A stretch of 33,689 bases of DNA from Spirochaetaceae bacterium (GTDB taxonomy: Bacteria; Spirochaetota; Spirochaetia; DSM-27196; SLAA01): NCBI GenBank assembly GCA_007695055.1, contig REEM01000178.1, forward strand, positions 1 through 33,689, given 5' to 3'. Positions 25,166-32,197 of this stretch are shown piece after piece (position 1 is the stretch's first letter; the number at the start of each line of letters is the position of its first letter). The position numbers were made by a program, and so were the translations under genes. The notes beneath the pieces were generated by a model that was given only the letters and a program-made list of their open reading frames with translations, was not told the DNA's origin and ran no database searches.

Positions 25166-25602
25166 TGTACGTAGCCCCTGAGCTTGAGGCCAAGGTGGAG
25201 CGCTTGCTTGGGGTCAAGGTTGACGGGCTCGCCGAGCATCTTGGCATTGAGTATCTGCATCTTGCGCCTGATCTGTTTAGCGGGCGAATGCCGGTAGATG
25301 AACGAACCTTCCAGCCCGCCGGGCTACTCCATGGCGGCGCCTCGGTTGCACTGGCCGAGACTCTGGCCTCGGTAGGCACCGCACTGCTGGTAGATGACAC
25401 ACGCTACACCGCCGTGGGCATGGAGATTAACGCCAACCATCTCCGTCCGGTTCGCAGCGGATTCGTCACGGCCGAGGCCCGCCCCATTCACAGGGGAAAG
25501 AGTAGCTATGTTTGGAATATCGATATTTTTGATGATCGCAAACGTCGGATCTGCGTTTCACGTTGCACCGTCGCGGTGGTAGCACTGCGCAACGGCGGCT
25601 AA
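25165..25602 (+). CDS. Hotdog-fold thioesterase (PaaI/MenI-like)
   Basis: 145 residues, the usual length of single hotdog thioesterases. The motif FQPAGLLHGGASVALAETLAS carries the catalytic Glu65 of the 4-HBA/MenI-type group. GMEINANHLRPVRSG is the second family signature. It would hydrolyse an acyl-CoA; in menaquinone producers relatives act on DHNA-CoA, but no other menaquinone gene is present, so the substrate is open. It overlaps the nitroreductase stop by one base (TAATG) and lies 12 bp before the esterase gene, so the three form an operon. Confidence 0.88.
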   Translation: MYVAPELEAKVERLLGVKVDGLAEHLGIEYLHLAPDLFSGRMPVDERTFQPAGLLHGGASVALAETLASVGTALLVDDTRYTAVGMEINANHLRPVRSGFVTAEARPIHRGKSSYVWNIDIFDDRKRRICVSRCTVAVVALRNGG

Positions 25603-25614
25603 AGGAGCTTCCCC

Positions 25615-26283
25615 ATGTTGGACTACAGAGAACACGCACCTGGCGAGGCCCAGTCCGGCACCGTTATCATGCTGCACGGCTTTGGCGCCAACGCGGCCGA
25701 CCTGTACTCGCTTCATGGCGTGGTAGACCCTGCGAGCCAGCATCGCTGGGTCTTTCCCGAGGCACCGTACCGCAGCCTCATGTTGGGCGGCGGCCAAGCC
25801 TGGTTCCCGCGCGACGAGGACAACATTATGAACGCCATGAGCGGTGAGTACTTCAAGGACATGTCCAACATGGATCCAGACGATCTGCGCCAGTCGGCGG
25901 CAGAGATTCTGGAGCTTGCAGCCGCGCTTGAGCTGGACTGGAGCCGCACCATTCTGGCCGGATTCAGCCAGGGAGCCATGGTCGCCACCGAGTGTGTTGT
26001 TGGCTCCGGCACCCGCCCCGCTGGCCTGGCCCTCTTCTCCGGCGTTGTGGTCGCTGCCGACCGCTGGCGCAGCTCGGTGGCAGACCGCGCGGCTGGCCTC
26101 CCGGTCTACCACAGCCACGGCGAGTACGACCCCATCCTCAGCTTTGAGGCTGGCACCGCCCTGGCCCAGTTCCTCAGCACCGCTGGCGCCGATCTCCGCT
26201 CCACCACCTTCCCCGGCGGCCACACCATTCCCGAAGCCGCGGTAGAGGGCTTCACCGGCTTTGTCCAGGAGCTCCTGGGCTAA
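25615..26283 (+). CDS. Carboxylesterase/phospholipase, alpha/beta hydrolase
   Basis: 222 residues, matching the small carboxylesterase / acyl-protein-thioesterase-like family. The catalytic triad is visible: Ser118 in GFSQGA, Asp172 in HGEYDPIL and His203 in GGHTIP; VIMLHGFGAN holds the oxyanion-hole loop. Good AAAGGAG ribosome site. Third gene of the nitroreductase-thioesterase operon. A short GGCCT/AGGCC hairpin follows the stop (about 26287-26302). The substrate is unknown. Confidence 0.9.
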   Translation: MLDYREHAPGEAQSGTVIMLHGFGANAADLYSLHGVVDPASQHRWVFPEAPYRSLMLGGGQAWFPRDEDNIMNAMSGEYFKDMSNMDPDDLRQSAAEILELAAALELDWSRTILAGFSQGAMVATECVVGSGTRPAGLALFSGVVVAADRWRSSVADRAAGLPVYHSHGEYDPILSFEAGTALAQFLSTAGADLRSTTFPGGHTIPEAAVEGFTGFVQELLG

Positions 26284-26375
26284 ACCCGGCCTCGGCTCAG
26301 GCCGCTTGCACGTCGCCCGCCGCCCCGGAACACTACCGTGGGAACTAAGATATCGTCTTTCGTTGCCAGCGCATG

Positions 26376-26387
26376 TATACTGGTCAT
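26376..26387 (+). promoter_or_regulatory. -10 box directly before the orphan antitoxin ATG
   Basis: TATACT (26376-26381) ends six bases before the ATG at 26388, with no ribosome site in between. The predicted transcript would start on or next to the ATG (leaderless). No convincing -35 is seen. Confidence 0.4.
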
Positions 26388-26609
26388 ATGAAAACGATGT
26401 CGGCAAGTGAGTTTAAGGCAAAGTGTCTCGCAGTACTGGATGAGGTAGGCGAGTCCGGAGTTCGTGTGGTGGTGACCAAGCGAGGAAAACCGGTGGCCGA
26501 ACTCTCTCGCTACACAGACTCATCCCACACTTTCCCGCAAGAAGCCCTGCGCGGAGCCGGGAGCATTGTCGGCGACATTGAGTCACCAGTGCTTTCCCCC
26601 CACAATTAG
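26388..26609 (+). CDS. Orphan Phd/YefM-type antitoxin
   Basis: 73 residues. The Phd/YefM DNA-binding fold is visible: MSASEFKAKCLAVLDEVGESG, then VVVTKRGKPVAELSRY. The C-terminal part that would wrap a toxin is short and weakly conserved. No toxin follows: the next gene is convergent and encodes a lipoprotein. An ATG five codons upstream is possible, but it would lie in the -10 box. Either an orphan left after loss of its toxin or a stand-alone regulator. Confidence 0.8.
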   Translation: MKTMSASEFKAKCLAVLDEVGESGVRVVVTKRGKPVAELSRYTDSSHTFPQEALRGAGSIVGDIESPVLSPHN

Positions 26610-26616
26610 CTGACCC

Positions 26617-27120
26617 TCACAAACCTACCGCTTTGGGATGTGCCTCCTCAACTGCTTTTGCAGTGAGAAACGCTTCAAGCTCTGAGCTAAGCGAACCTCC
26701 CTCAAGCAGCACTATCTCCTGCCTAAGGACCGCGATGTATACCTCTGTGTCGTAGAGCGCGCGGTAGCTCACGGCCTCGGCGGCCGCCGCCGTGGTGCGC
26801 GTAACTGTCGCCTCGCGCGCCGCGTGCTCAGCAAGCGTAGTGGCCGTTCTGGTAATGAGCTCGTTGTCTGGTTGGCTTTGGAGTGAAGGCTCCATGCGAA
26901 ACAGAAGTGTGAGTGTTGTGGCCTCTGTTTTGTGGCTCAGGTCAACCCTGGCGGCCTCGTCCGTGGAACCTTGCCCATGGAAGGCCCTCATAGGAAGGTG
27001 TGTGGGGCCGTGCTCGGCTGTCTTGACCGGTGTGGTTTGAGATACGCATGCATTAAGGCTGACACCCAAGGCCACAATGAAGAGAAGCGTGGAAAAATAC
27101 CAGGAGTACTTCCAGTTCAC
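26617..27120 (-). CDS. Hypothetical lipoprotein (167 aa)
   Basis: Starts at a GTG (27120) preceded by GGGGGAGAG. The signal peptide ends in SLNAC with Cys25 as the lipid acceptor. The mature protein is Ala/Thr/Glu-rich and mostly helical, with no recognisable domain. It is embedded among toxin-antitoxin genes, 8 bp from the convergent orphan antitoxin, and starts 32 bp after the stop of the truncated VapC on the same strand, so it may be co-transcribed with that module. Function unknown. Confidence 0.65.
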   Translation of the reverse strand: MNWKYSWYFSTLLFIVALGVSLNACVSQTTPVKTAEHGPTHLPMRAFHGQGSTDEAARVDLSHKTEATTLTLLFRMEPSLQSQPDNELITRTATTLAEHAAREATVTRTTAAAAEAVSYRALYDTEVYIAVLRQEIVLLEGGSLSSELEAFLTAKAVEEAHPKAVGL

Positions 27121-27151
27121 TTTTTGCTCTCCCCCAACAACGTATCACAGT

Positions 27152-27406
27152 CTACCACAACGCTTGGCGATAGTTGGCACGAATGCGTTCATCCCTTGTC
27201 AGAAGCACCGCGCCGCATACGGCCGCTTGGGCCGTGATAATGCGGTCAAAAGGATCACGTGTCCACGACTCGTGTGTTGCGCCCAGCACTGCCGGTGCAA
27301 GGTTATCCGTATCGCACACAATGCCAAAGTTGTCCCAAAGAAATCCAATGATCTCCACCCCGGCATGCACGAAGGCCGCCACATGGGTGTCAAGATATGC
27401 CGTCAA
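27152..27406 (-). pseudogene. Internally deleted VapC (PIN) toxin
   Basis: Only 84 residues, where PIN toxins of this type have about 125-135. The start (MTAYLDTHVAAFVHAG, first acidic residue Asp6) and the end (WTRDPFDRIITAQA, then LLTRDERIR, third and fourth acidic residues) are intact. About 45 residues are missing after residue 16, including the LLELEYL-type segment with the second catalytic acid. The deletion keeps the frame, so a short protein may still be made, but it should be inactive as an RNase. The start overlaps the antitoxin gene by 17 bp. Confidence 0.75.
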
Positions 27407-27632
27407 GCTGCGACCCCTCGTCCCAGGCCCAGTCGGCAGCTTCCGCCGCTACCAGCTCATCTGCCGAAACCCGGAGAGTATTATGCCGAAGAAGCCGATC
27501 TACGAACGGTGTTGAGTCATGAGCAACAATGCTAAAGCTCCGGCTCTTGTGAGTAATAGTCACCTCATTGCCGGTCTCAGCAATCTCATTCAGCACTGTA
27601 TAGAGTTTTTTCCGAAGCTCCGTTGCCGTCAT
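27390..27632 (-). CDS. Phd/YefM-type antitoxin of the deleted VapC
   Basis: 80 residues. ATELRKKLYTVLNEIAETGNEVTITHKSRSFSIV is the Phd/YefM DNA-binding domain. The C-terminal half (residues about 42-80) is the toxin-binding part. Ribosome site AGGAGG (27638-27643). Promoter TTGACC-N17-TACGCT lies at plus 27650-27678. It is intact although its toxin is deleted, so it may persist as a repressor. Confidence 0.82.
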   Translation of the reverse strand: MTATELRKKLYTVLNEIAETGNEVTITHKSRSFSIVAHDSTPFVDRLLRHNTLRVSADELVAAEAADWAWDEGSQLDGIS

Positions 27633-27649
27633 GATCGCCTCCTGACTAG

Positions 27650-27692
27650 AGCGTATTCCCTCAGCGTACGTTGGTCAATCAAGTAGCGTACG
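27650..27692 (-). promoter_or_regulatory. Promoter and operator repeats of the Phd-type module
   Basis: TTGACC (plus 27673-27678) and TACGCT (plus 27650-27655) are 17 bp apart on the minus strand. Two copies of AGCGTACG (27663-27670, 27685-27692), 22 bp apart, flank the -35 and contain the GTAC symmetric core, fitting an autoregulatory antitoxin operator. Confidence 0.5.
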
Positions 27693-27763
27693 CCTCGCTG
27701 GGCGCGCACCTGCTCGCGGCAGCTGACAACAGCGGTTGAGAGGGCTGGAATGTTTTGGATTTG

Positions 27764-27826
27764 CCGGACTATCAGGGTCACGTGAGATAATACAACAAAA
27801 CTAGTAATATCTCACGCGAGTCTGAG
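27764..27826 (-). repeat. 63-bp palindromic repeat, copy C (core flipped)
   Basis: Arms run as in copy B (TATCAGGGTCAC on the left, GCGAGTCTGAG on the right). The 20-base core (27789-27808) is in the orientation of copy A. So relative to its arms the core is inverted. Both stems (27782-27788 and 27809-27815) are intact. It lies between two divergent toxin-antitoxin modules. Its outermost six bases differ from A/B at three positions. Confidence 0.88.
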
Positions 27827-27842
27827 GGTGTAAGGAAATAAC

Positions 27843-27881
27843 TTGACCTCTCCGAGATCCATGGATAACATGTATCCATGG
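27843..27881 (+). promoter_or_regulatory. Promoter-operator of RHH/PIN module, leaderless
   Basis: TTGACC (27843-27848), 17-bp spacer, TAACAT (27866-27871), ATG at 27878, so transcription should start at or next to the ATG. An inverted repeat with perfect 9-bp arms CCATGGATA / TATCCATGG (27859-27867 and 27873-27881) overlaps both the -10 box and the start codon, a likely autoregulation operator. Confidence 0.6.
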
Positions 27882-28117
27882 AAAAGATGCAGATACTGTT
27901 TCCGGAGCCGCAACTTCACAGACTTCGTTCCATGGCGCGGCGTCAGGATCGGCCCGTGAGCGAGTTGGTTCGGGCGGCGGTAGACACCTGGTTGGCGATG
28001 CATGAGTTTGATCCTGAGGTAGCGCCCGAGGGGCCTCCAGTCTACAGCTGTGGTGAGCTTCTGACTCCTGCGTCCAGTTTGCGTGACGCGGCCTACGAGG
28101 ATTCGGCCCTGCCATGA
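27878..28117 (+). CDS. Ribbon-helix-helix-type antitoxin
   Basis: 79 residues. The N-terminus ILFPEPQLHRLRSMARRQDRPVSELVRAAVDTWL has the strand-helix-helix pattern of ribbon-helix-helix antitoxins. The acidic, Pro-rich tail would bind the toxin. The stop overlaps the toxin start (ATGA). A second ATG at 27887 follows GGAAAAG and could be the start if the transcript begins a little later. Confidence 0.8.
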   Translation: MEKMQILFPEPQLHRLRSMARRQDRPVSELVRAAVDTWLAMHEFDPEVAPEGPPVYSCGELLTPASSLRDAAYEDSALP

Positions 28118-28584
28118 ACAGCCTGGACACTAATATCCTACTTTATGCAGTCAACCGCGACTGTGCTGAGCATGGGGCGTGCAAGGACCTGGTCGACTCA
28201 GCGCTCCGAGAGCCTGAGGTTTGGATTGTGGCAGAACAGGTGTGGTTTGAGCTGTATCGGTTACTGCGCAATCCGGCTGTGTTGGCTCGACCGCTTGGTG
28301 CCTCACAGGCAGCCGACCTCGTCTCGTGGTACCGCAACAGTTCTGGCTGGATGCAGTGCGCCTGGACTCCACGCCTCATGAAGCAGCTCCACACTCAGTG
28401 GGGTCAGGAGCAGTTTCCAGCCCGCCGGAGTTTTGATCTCATTTTGGCGGTGACGCTAAAGGCTCATGGTGTGAACACGCTCTACACCCGCAACACCAAG
28501 AACTTTGCCGACCTGGATTTCTTTTCAGTTGTGGATCCACTTGGTGAAATTCTTGACAGACGAACCAAAGCACAGTTAGAATGA
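28114..28584 (+). CDS. PIN-domain toxin (VapC family)
   Basis: 156 residues. The PIN fold is visible: LDTNILLYAVN (Asp5), Glu46 in WFELYRLL, Asp in SFDLILAVTL, and a C-terminal LYTRNTKNF in which the last acidic position is Asn, as is common in this subgroup. It would be a Mg2+-dependent RNase restrained by the preceding antitoxin. ATGA overlap with the antitoxin. Confidence 0.85.
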   Translation: MNSLDTNILLYAVNRDCAEHGACKDLVDSALREPEVWIVAEQVWFELYRLLRNPAVLARPLGASQAADLVSWYRNSSGWMQCAWTPRLMKQLHTQWGQEQFPARRSFDLILAVTLKAHGVNTLYTRNTKNFADLDFFSVVDPLGEILDRRTKAQLE

Positions 28585-28600
28585 ACCATGGAGGCGATGC

Positions 28601-28855
28601 ATGGCGTCCATTACTATTCATTCAATAGACGCTGCGCTCAATGAGCGCTTGACCCAGGAGTCCAGGCGGCGGAACACGAGCAAGAATCAGCTCATTAAGG
28701 AGCTCTTGGCCCGGGAAATGGGACTGCCGGTGGGCGATGCTTACGCGGATGATTACCGTGAGTTCTGCGGCATCTGGACGGTTGCTGAGGCCGCGGAGTT
28801 TGAGAAGAGCCAGAGTGACAACACCCGGGTTGACGCAGAGGACTGGCAGGAATGA
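28601..28855 (+). CDS. Ribbon-helix-helix antitoxin (FitA-like)
   Basis: 84 residues. TIHSIDAALNERLTQESRRRNTSKNQLIKELL is a typical ribbon-helix-helix DNA-binding domain. The acidic C-terminal region would block the toxin. Ribosome site GGAGG. It begins 16 bp after the previous toxin, so the two modules may share a transcript. Stop/start overlap (ATGA) with the next toxin gene. Confidence 0.85.
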   Translation: MASITIHSIDAALNERLTQESRRRNTSKNQLIKELLAREMGLPVGDAYADDYREFCGIWTVAEAAEFEKSQSDNTRVDAEDWQE

Positions 28856-29268
28856 GCCGGATCCTGCTGGATACGAATGCATACACCGCCCTCATGGTCG
28901 GAGACAGCCGGGTCGCCGACCTGCTCTCCCAGAGCGAGGCAATCCTGCTGTCACCCGTGGTCATTGGAGAGCTCTATGATGGCTTTCTGGGTGGCTCCCG
29001 CAATCTGGAGAACCGGCGAGTCTTGCAGAAGTTCCGGTCAAAACCGCGCACAGTTTGTGTGCCCATTACAGACGCCACGGCGGAGTGGTTTGCCGAGATC
29101 AAACGCAGCCTGCGCCGCAGGGGCCAGCCAATTCCCATCAACGATGTCTGGATTGCAGCCTCCTGCATGGAGCACGGCGCCCACTTGCTGAGTTTTGACC
29201 GCCACTTTGACGTGGTGGATGGGCTACTGGTGAGCAGGCTGCCGGAATCGACCTCTGAAGCACAATGA
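28852..29268 (+). CDS. PIN-domain toxin (VapC family)
   Basis: 138 residues with all four acidic positions: Asp7 in LLDTNAYT, Glu40 in VIGELYDGF, Asp98 in PINDVWIAA and Asp116 in SFDRHFD. Length and motifs fit a VapC RNase of the FitB-like group. It overlaps the antitoxin stop by 4 bp. Confidence 0.9.
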   Translation: MSRILLDTNAYTALMVGDSRVADLLSQSEAILLSPVVIGELYDGFLGGSRNLENRRVLQKFRSKPRTVCVPITDATAEWFAEIKRSLRRRGQPIPINDVWIAASCMEHGAHLLSFDRHFDVVDGLLVSRLPESTSEAQ

Positions 29269-29317
29269 TTGACAGTGCATTCAAGTATATATTATAGTAC
29301 ATACGTATATACGGAGG
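29269..29317 (+). promoter_or_regulatory. Promoter and operator of the third VapBC module
   Basis: A perfect TTGACA (29269-29274), 18-bp spacer, TATAGT (29293-29298). Inverted arms GTATATA and TATATAC lie across the -10 and leader (about 29285-29312). A GGAGGTG ribosome site follows, so this module is not leaderless. Confidence 0.6.
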
Positions 29318-29324
29318 TGCCACG

Positions 29325-29606
29325 GTGGCTATGAGTATACGGAATCGGAGGGCCGAGTCTCTTGCGCGTGATGTCGCGGAACTGCAACAGGTGTCCATGA
29401 CGCAGGCTATCATTGAGGCGCTCGAACAACAGAAGGCACGGCTGGAAACGCAGCAAGGCCGGGCCTCCGGGGCAGCGGCCGGAGTGCAAAAGGCGCGCCT
29501 GCTCAGTATCCAGGAGATTGGCACCCGCTGTGCTGCATTGCCGGATCTGGACGCGCGCACCGCAGATGAAATTCTGGGGTACGACGCAGACGGTCTGCCC
29601 ACATGA
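29325..29606 (+). CDS. VapB-family antitoxin
   Basis: 93 residues from a GTG (an ATG follows two codons later). SIRNRRAESLARDVAELQQVSMTQAIIEALEQQKA matches the ribbon-helix-helix VapB antitoxins of the Rv0623 type. The tail DLDARTADEILGYDADGLPT is the toxin-binding end typical of the group. ATGA overlap with the toxin. Confidence 0.88.
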   Translation: MAMSIRNRRAESLARDVAELQQVSMTQAIIEALEQQKARLETQQGRASGAAAGVQKARLLSIQEIGTRCAALPDLDARTADEILGYDADGLPT

Positions 29607-29992
29607 TTGTTGATACATCGGCACTACTGGCAGTGCTGTTTGCCGAGATCGATTCAGATCCCTTTGCTCACCACCTTGCACAAGATGAAGACAAGTTCAT
29701 GACGCCGTTTAATGCGCTGGAAGCCGACATCGTGGTAGGCGCCCGGAAAGGGCAGAATGGGCGGCGTGAACTGGAGCTACTGCTACACAAGAGCCGCATA
29801 GAGGTGCTTCCGTTTACCAACGACATGCGTGTGCTTGCTGCCGAGGCATGGCAGCGCTACGGCAAGGGCCGTCACCCGGCCGAGCTCAACATGGGCGACT
29901 GCTGCGCCTATGCCCTCGCCTCATTCATGAACGACACCCTCCTCTTCAAGGGTGAGGACTTCACCCACACCGACGTGCTAAGACAGTTTTAG
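29603..29992 (+). CDS. PIN-domain toxin (VapC family)
   Basis: 129 residues. Catalytic acids Asp4 (MIVDTSAL), Glu40 (ALEADIV), Asp99 (NMGDCCAYALA) and Asp119 (KGEDFTHTDV) are all present. The C-terminus LLFKGEDFTHTD is characteristic of the subgroup paired with this VapB type. Intact module. Confidence 0.92.
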   Translation: MIVDTSALLAVLFAEIDSDPFAHHLAQDEDKFMTPFNALEADIVVGARKGQNGRRELELLLHKSRIEVLPFTNDMRVLAAEAWQRYGKGRHPAELNMGDCCAYALASFMNDTLLFKGEDFTHTDVLRQF

Positions 29993-30019
29993 CCGTGAAA
30001 AACGCTATATATCCCATTG

Positions 30020-30439
30020 CTACTCAGCCGTACCATAGTACTCCACGGCCAGGCCCGGGATGTGGAGAAAGTGCTTCCTATCTCGAGTCAGGAGGGGAAG
30101 GCCGTTTGATTTCGCGGTGATCCCAATAAGCAGGTCCATGGCAGGAATGGGTGTGTCAGCGCGGATCAGCGCTGCGGCGGCCTCCGCATACAGCGTGGGA
30201 AAGGCAATATCCGGATAGAGAATGGTGAGGTGCTGCACGAAGTCGGCCACCCGACGCTGCTCAAGCTGTTGCTGCGGAGAGAGGAATGCCCCGGTGCTGA
30301 GCTCGCAAACCGAGTACATACTGAGATACAGGCGCGTGTCGCCGAGGGTCTTGAGTGCCATGTGCGCAGGCCCATGAACTCCCCGGGCGCTCTCCCGCAG
30401 AAGATCAACGCACACGCTTGTATCAAGAAGCACCTTCAC
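30020..30439 (-). CDS. PIN-domain toxin (VapC family)
   Basis: About 139 residues from the GTG at 30439 (a GTG at 30433 is also possible; a TTG at 30472 adds residues unlike the family). Acidic residues Asp6 (LLDTSVCVDLL), Glu46 (SVCELSTGAF), Asp102 (PAMDLLIGITA) and Asp120 (LLTRDRKHF) complete the PIN site. The start overlaps the upstream antitoxin by about 17 bp. Convergent with the preceding module. Confidence 0.88.
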   Translation of the reverse strand: MKVLLDTSVCVDLLRESARGVHGPAHMALKTLGDTRLYLSMYSVCELSTGAFLSPQQQLEQRRVADFVQHLTILYPDIAFPTLYAEAAAALIRADTPIPAMDLLIGITAKSNGLPLLTRDRKHFLHIPGLAVEYYGTAE

Positions 30440-30698
30440 CCCCGGTGTAAGGTTCGGTTGGCTCGGCCGCAATCATATCGTCATCACGCGCCGCAATGAG
30501 CTGTTCCACGGTGCTGAGGTACGCATCACTCGCCCCCGGGTGTCCCTGTGTGTCCAGATAATGGAGCAAGGCGCCCGCGGTGTGCGAGGCCGGGACCAAG
30601 ACGTTCTTGATGACCGTGCTAAATGATTCATTTGAACGGCGCGCGGCCGAGAGAAGCTCATAGGCTTCCATATCTATGGTTATTGTCTTTACCGCCAC
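30423..30698 (-). CDS. VapB-type antitoxin (DUF217-like)
   Basis: About 91 residues from a GTG at 30698, preceded by GGAGG with 7-base spacing. VKTITIDMEAYELLSAARRSNESFSTVIKNVL is the start typical of DUF217-like antitoxins paired with VapC. Promoter TTGACG-N17-TACACT lies on the minus strand (plus 30744-30772). Confidence 0.83.
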   Translation of the reverse strand: MAVKTITIDMEAYELLSAARRSNESFSTVIKNVLVPASHTAGALLHYLDTQGHPGASDAYLSTVEQLIAARDDDMIAAEPTEPYTGGEGAS

Positions 30699-30743
30699 TT
30701 TAAGACCTCCGCCATCCAATCATTCATAACTAAGTGCATGGTA

Positions 30744-30772
30744 AGTGTACTTGAAACCTGACCAGTCGTCAA
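30744..30772 (-). promoter_or_regulatory. Promoter of the minus-strand VapBC module
   Basis: TTGACG (plus 30767-30772), 17-bp spacer, TACACT (plus 30744-30749), giving a leader of about 40 nt before the antitoxin. Confidence 0.5.
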
Positions 30773-30857
30773 CTTTCTTAAACAGTTTATGCATTGGCCG
30801 GTCGCGCAATCAACTCTAGTTCTAAGCATGCAAGATATATATCTACAGCAAAAGCAT

Positions 30858-30887
30858 TTGACAGAAATGACAATGCGAAAGTATATT
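30858..30887 (+). promoter_or_regulatory. Promoter of the AAA/DUF4143 ATPase, near-leaderless
   Basis: Perfect TTGACA (30858-30863), 18-bp spacer, TATATT (30882-30887), then ATG at 30898, ten bases after the -10. The leader would be only about 4 nt and holds no ribosome site. Confidence 0.6.
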
Positions 30888-30897
30888 TAGCACTAAT

Positions 30898-32085
30898 ATG
30901 ATTGAACGAGCCGGAGTCGACCAGATTAAGGAGCTGACACGCTTCTTCCCCGCCATTGCTCTTGTCGGGGCGCGCCAGACGGGGAAGACGACACTCGTCC
31001 AGTCTCTTTTTCCTGACTACTCCTACGTCTCGCTAGATGTTCCAAGCGAGGCGGCGCTAGCCGAGCACGATCCCGACGCTTTCTTTGCACTTCATCCGGC
31101 ACCGGTCATCATTGACGAGGTGCAGTACGCACCGGGGCTTTTCCGGCATCTGAAGGTTCATATAGATGCAGCGCGACATGAAATGGGCCGCTACATTCTA
31201 ACGGGCAGTCAGAAATTTGGTTTGATGAAGTCCCTCTCCGACAGTCTAGCCGGGCGTGTGGGAATTGTTAGTCTGGAAGGATTGAGTTTCGCCGAGTTGA
31301 AAGCGGCCCATTTGGGGAGCCTGCGGCCGTGGTTGCATCGTGGGGGTTACCCTGAACTGTGGCGGCTTCCGGAATTTCCAGCCCGGCAGTTTTTCGCATC
31401 CTACCTTGCGACCTATCTGGAACGCGATGTTCGGCAGCTGTTGAATGTTGGTGATCTACGCGACTTTGAACGCTTTATCCGTGTTCTGGCACAACGGCAC
31501 GGACAGCAACTGGACTATAGCGCAATTGCGAATGGAATTGGGGTTGGCGCACGCACCGTTAAGGCGTGGGTCTCGGTACTGGAGGCCTCGAACCAGATCT
31601 TCCTGCTGGAACCATGGCATGGGAACCTGGGAAAACGCATTCTGAAAAAGCCAAAAGTCTACTTTGCCGACAGCGGGCTGGTCTGTTGGCTGCTGGGAAT
31701 TGAAGCGGATAGTCTGGATCAGTCACCGTTTGTTGGGCCAATCTGGGAAGGCGCCGTGTTTGCCGAGCTGCGTCGGCAGTCCGGTGCTCTTGGCCTCAAC
31801 CGGACCTTCTACTACTATCGCGACAATGAAGGTACCGAGGTTGATTTCCTCGTCCTTGGCGGCGGGGCCCGGTTTATAGAGGTGAAATGGACACAGTATC
31901 CTGGGACGGCTGATGGACGAAACCTGAAGAAGCTGGCCGGACTGACTCACAGTGGATCCTCACCGGAGTTACGTGACCCAACTCTTTGGATCCTCTGCCG
32001 GACCGAACAGGCCTACCCACTTGAGGTGGATGTTGCGGTCACGGCAGCCGGACTCAGTAGCGTTGGCAAGATTCTGACCGGCTGA
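30898..32085 (+). CDS. AAA ATPase with DUF4143 domain
   Basis: 395 residues. Walker A VGARQTGKTT (about 23-32) and Walker B PVIIDEVQ (69-76) form an AAA_14-type ATPase domain. YILTGSQKF is the sensor-like element. The C-terminal half has the DUF4143 pattern (YLERDVRQLLNVGDLRDFERF, then KVYFADSGLVCWLLG, FYYYRDNEGTEVDFLV with the nuclease-like ExD and IEVKW). The final elements resemble a PD-(D/E)XK nuclease core. Such proteins are frequent in many copies in bacteria and archaea; their function is not established. They are often found with toxin-antitoxin genes, as here. Confidence 0.88.
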   Translation: MIERAGVDQIKELTRFFPAIALVGARQTGKTTLVQSLFPDYSYVSLDVPSEAALAEHDPDAFFALHPAPVIIDEVQYAPGLFRHLKVHIDAARHEMGRYILTGSQKFGLMKSLSDSLAGRVGIVSLEGLSFAELKAAHLGSLRPWLHRGGYPELWRLPEFPARQFFASYLATYLERDVRQLLNVGDLRDFERFIRVLAQRHGQQLDYSAIANGIGVGARTVKAWVSVLEASNQIFLLEPWHGNLGKRILKKPKVYFADSGLVCWLLGIEADSLDQSPFVGPIWEGAVFAELRRQSGALGLNRTFYYYRDNEGTEVDFLVLGGGARFIEVKWTQYPGTADGRNLKKLAGLTHSGSSPELRDPTLWILCRTEQAYPLEVDVAVTAAGLSSVGKILTG

Positions 32086-32197
32086 TGATGAGGCGACTTC
32101 GCGGCGCCCCACTTTTCCAAGAAAAAATTCCCACACCGGCTGCGCAGGACAATCAGCAGCGCCGTTTTCCTTGTAAGTAAGTAATAGAGGTAACTCT

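Noticed and set aside
27629-27781. A 50-codon minus-strand gene ending in ATGA overlap with the Phd-type antitoxin
   Set aside because: It spans the antitoxin's own promoter and operator repeats, starts within repeat C, and lacks a ribosome site; kept only as an observation on the repeats.
27764-27826. CRISPR repeat or tRNA-like element
   Set aside because: The copies are dispersed, not regularly spaced, and the fold is a single long hairpin rather than a cloverleaf.
26388-30698. Chromosomal integron cassette array carrying the toxin-antitoxin genes
   Set aside because: No attC-like sites with the RYYYAAC/GTTRRRY ends were seen between modules, the modules are in both orientations, and no integrase is present.
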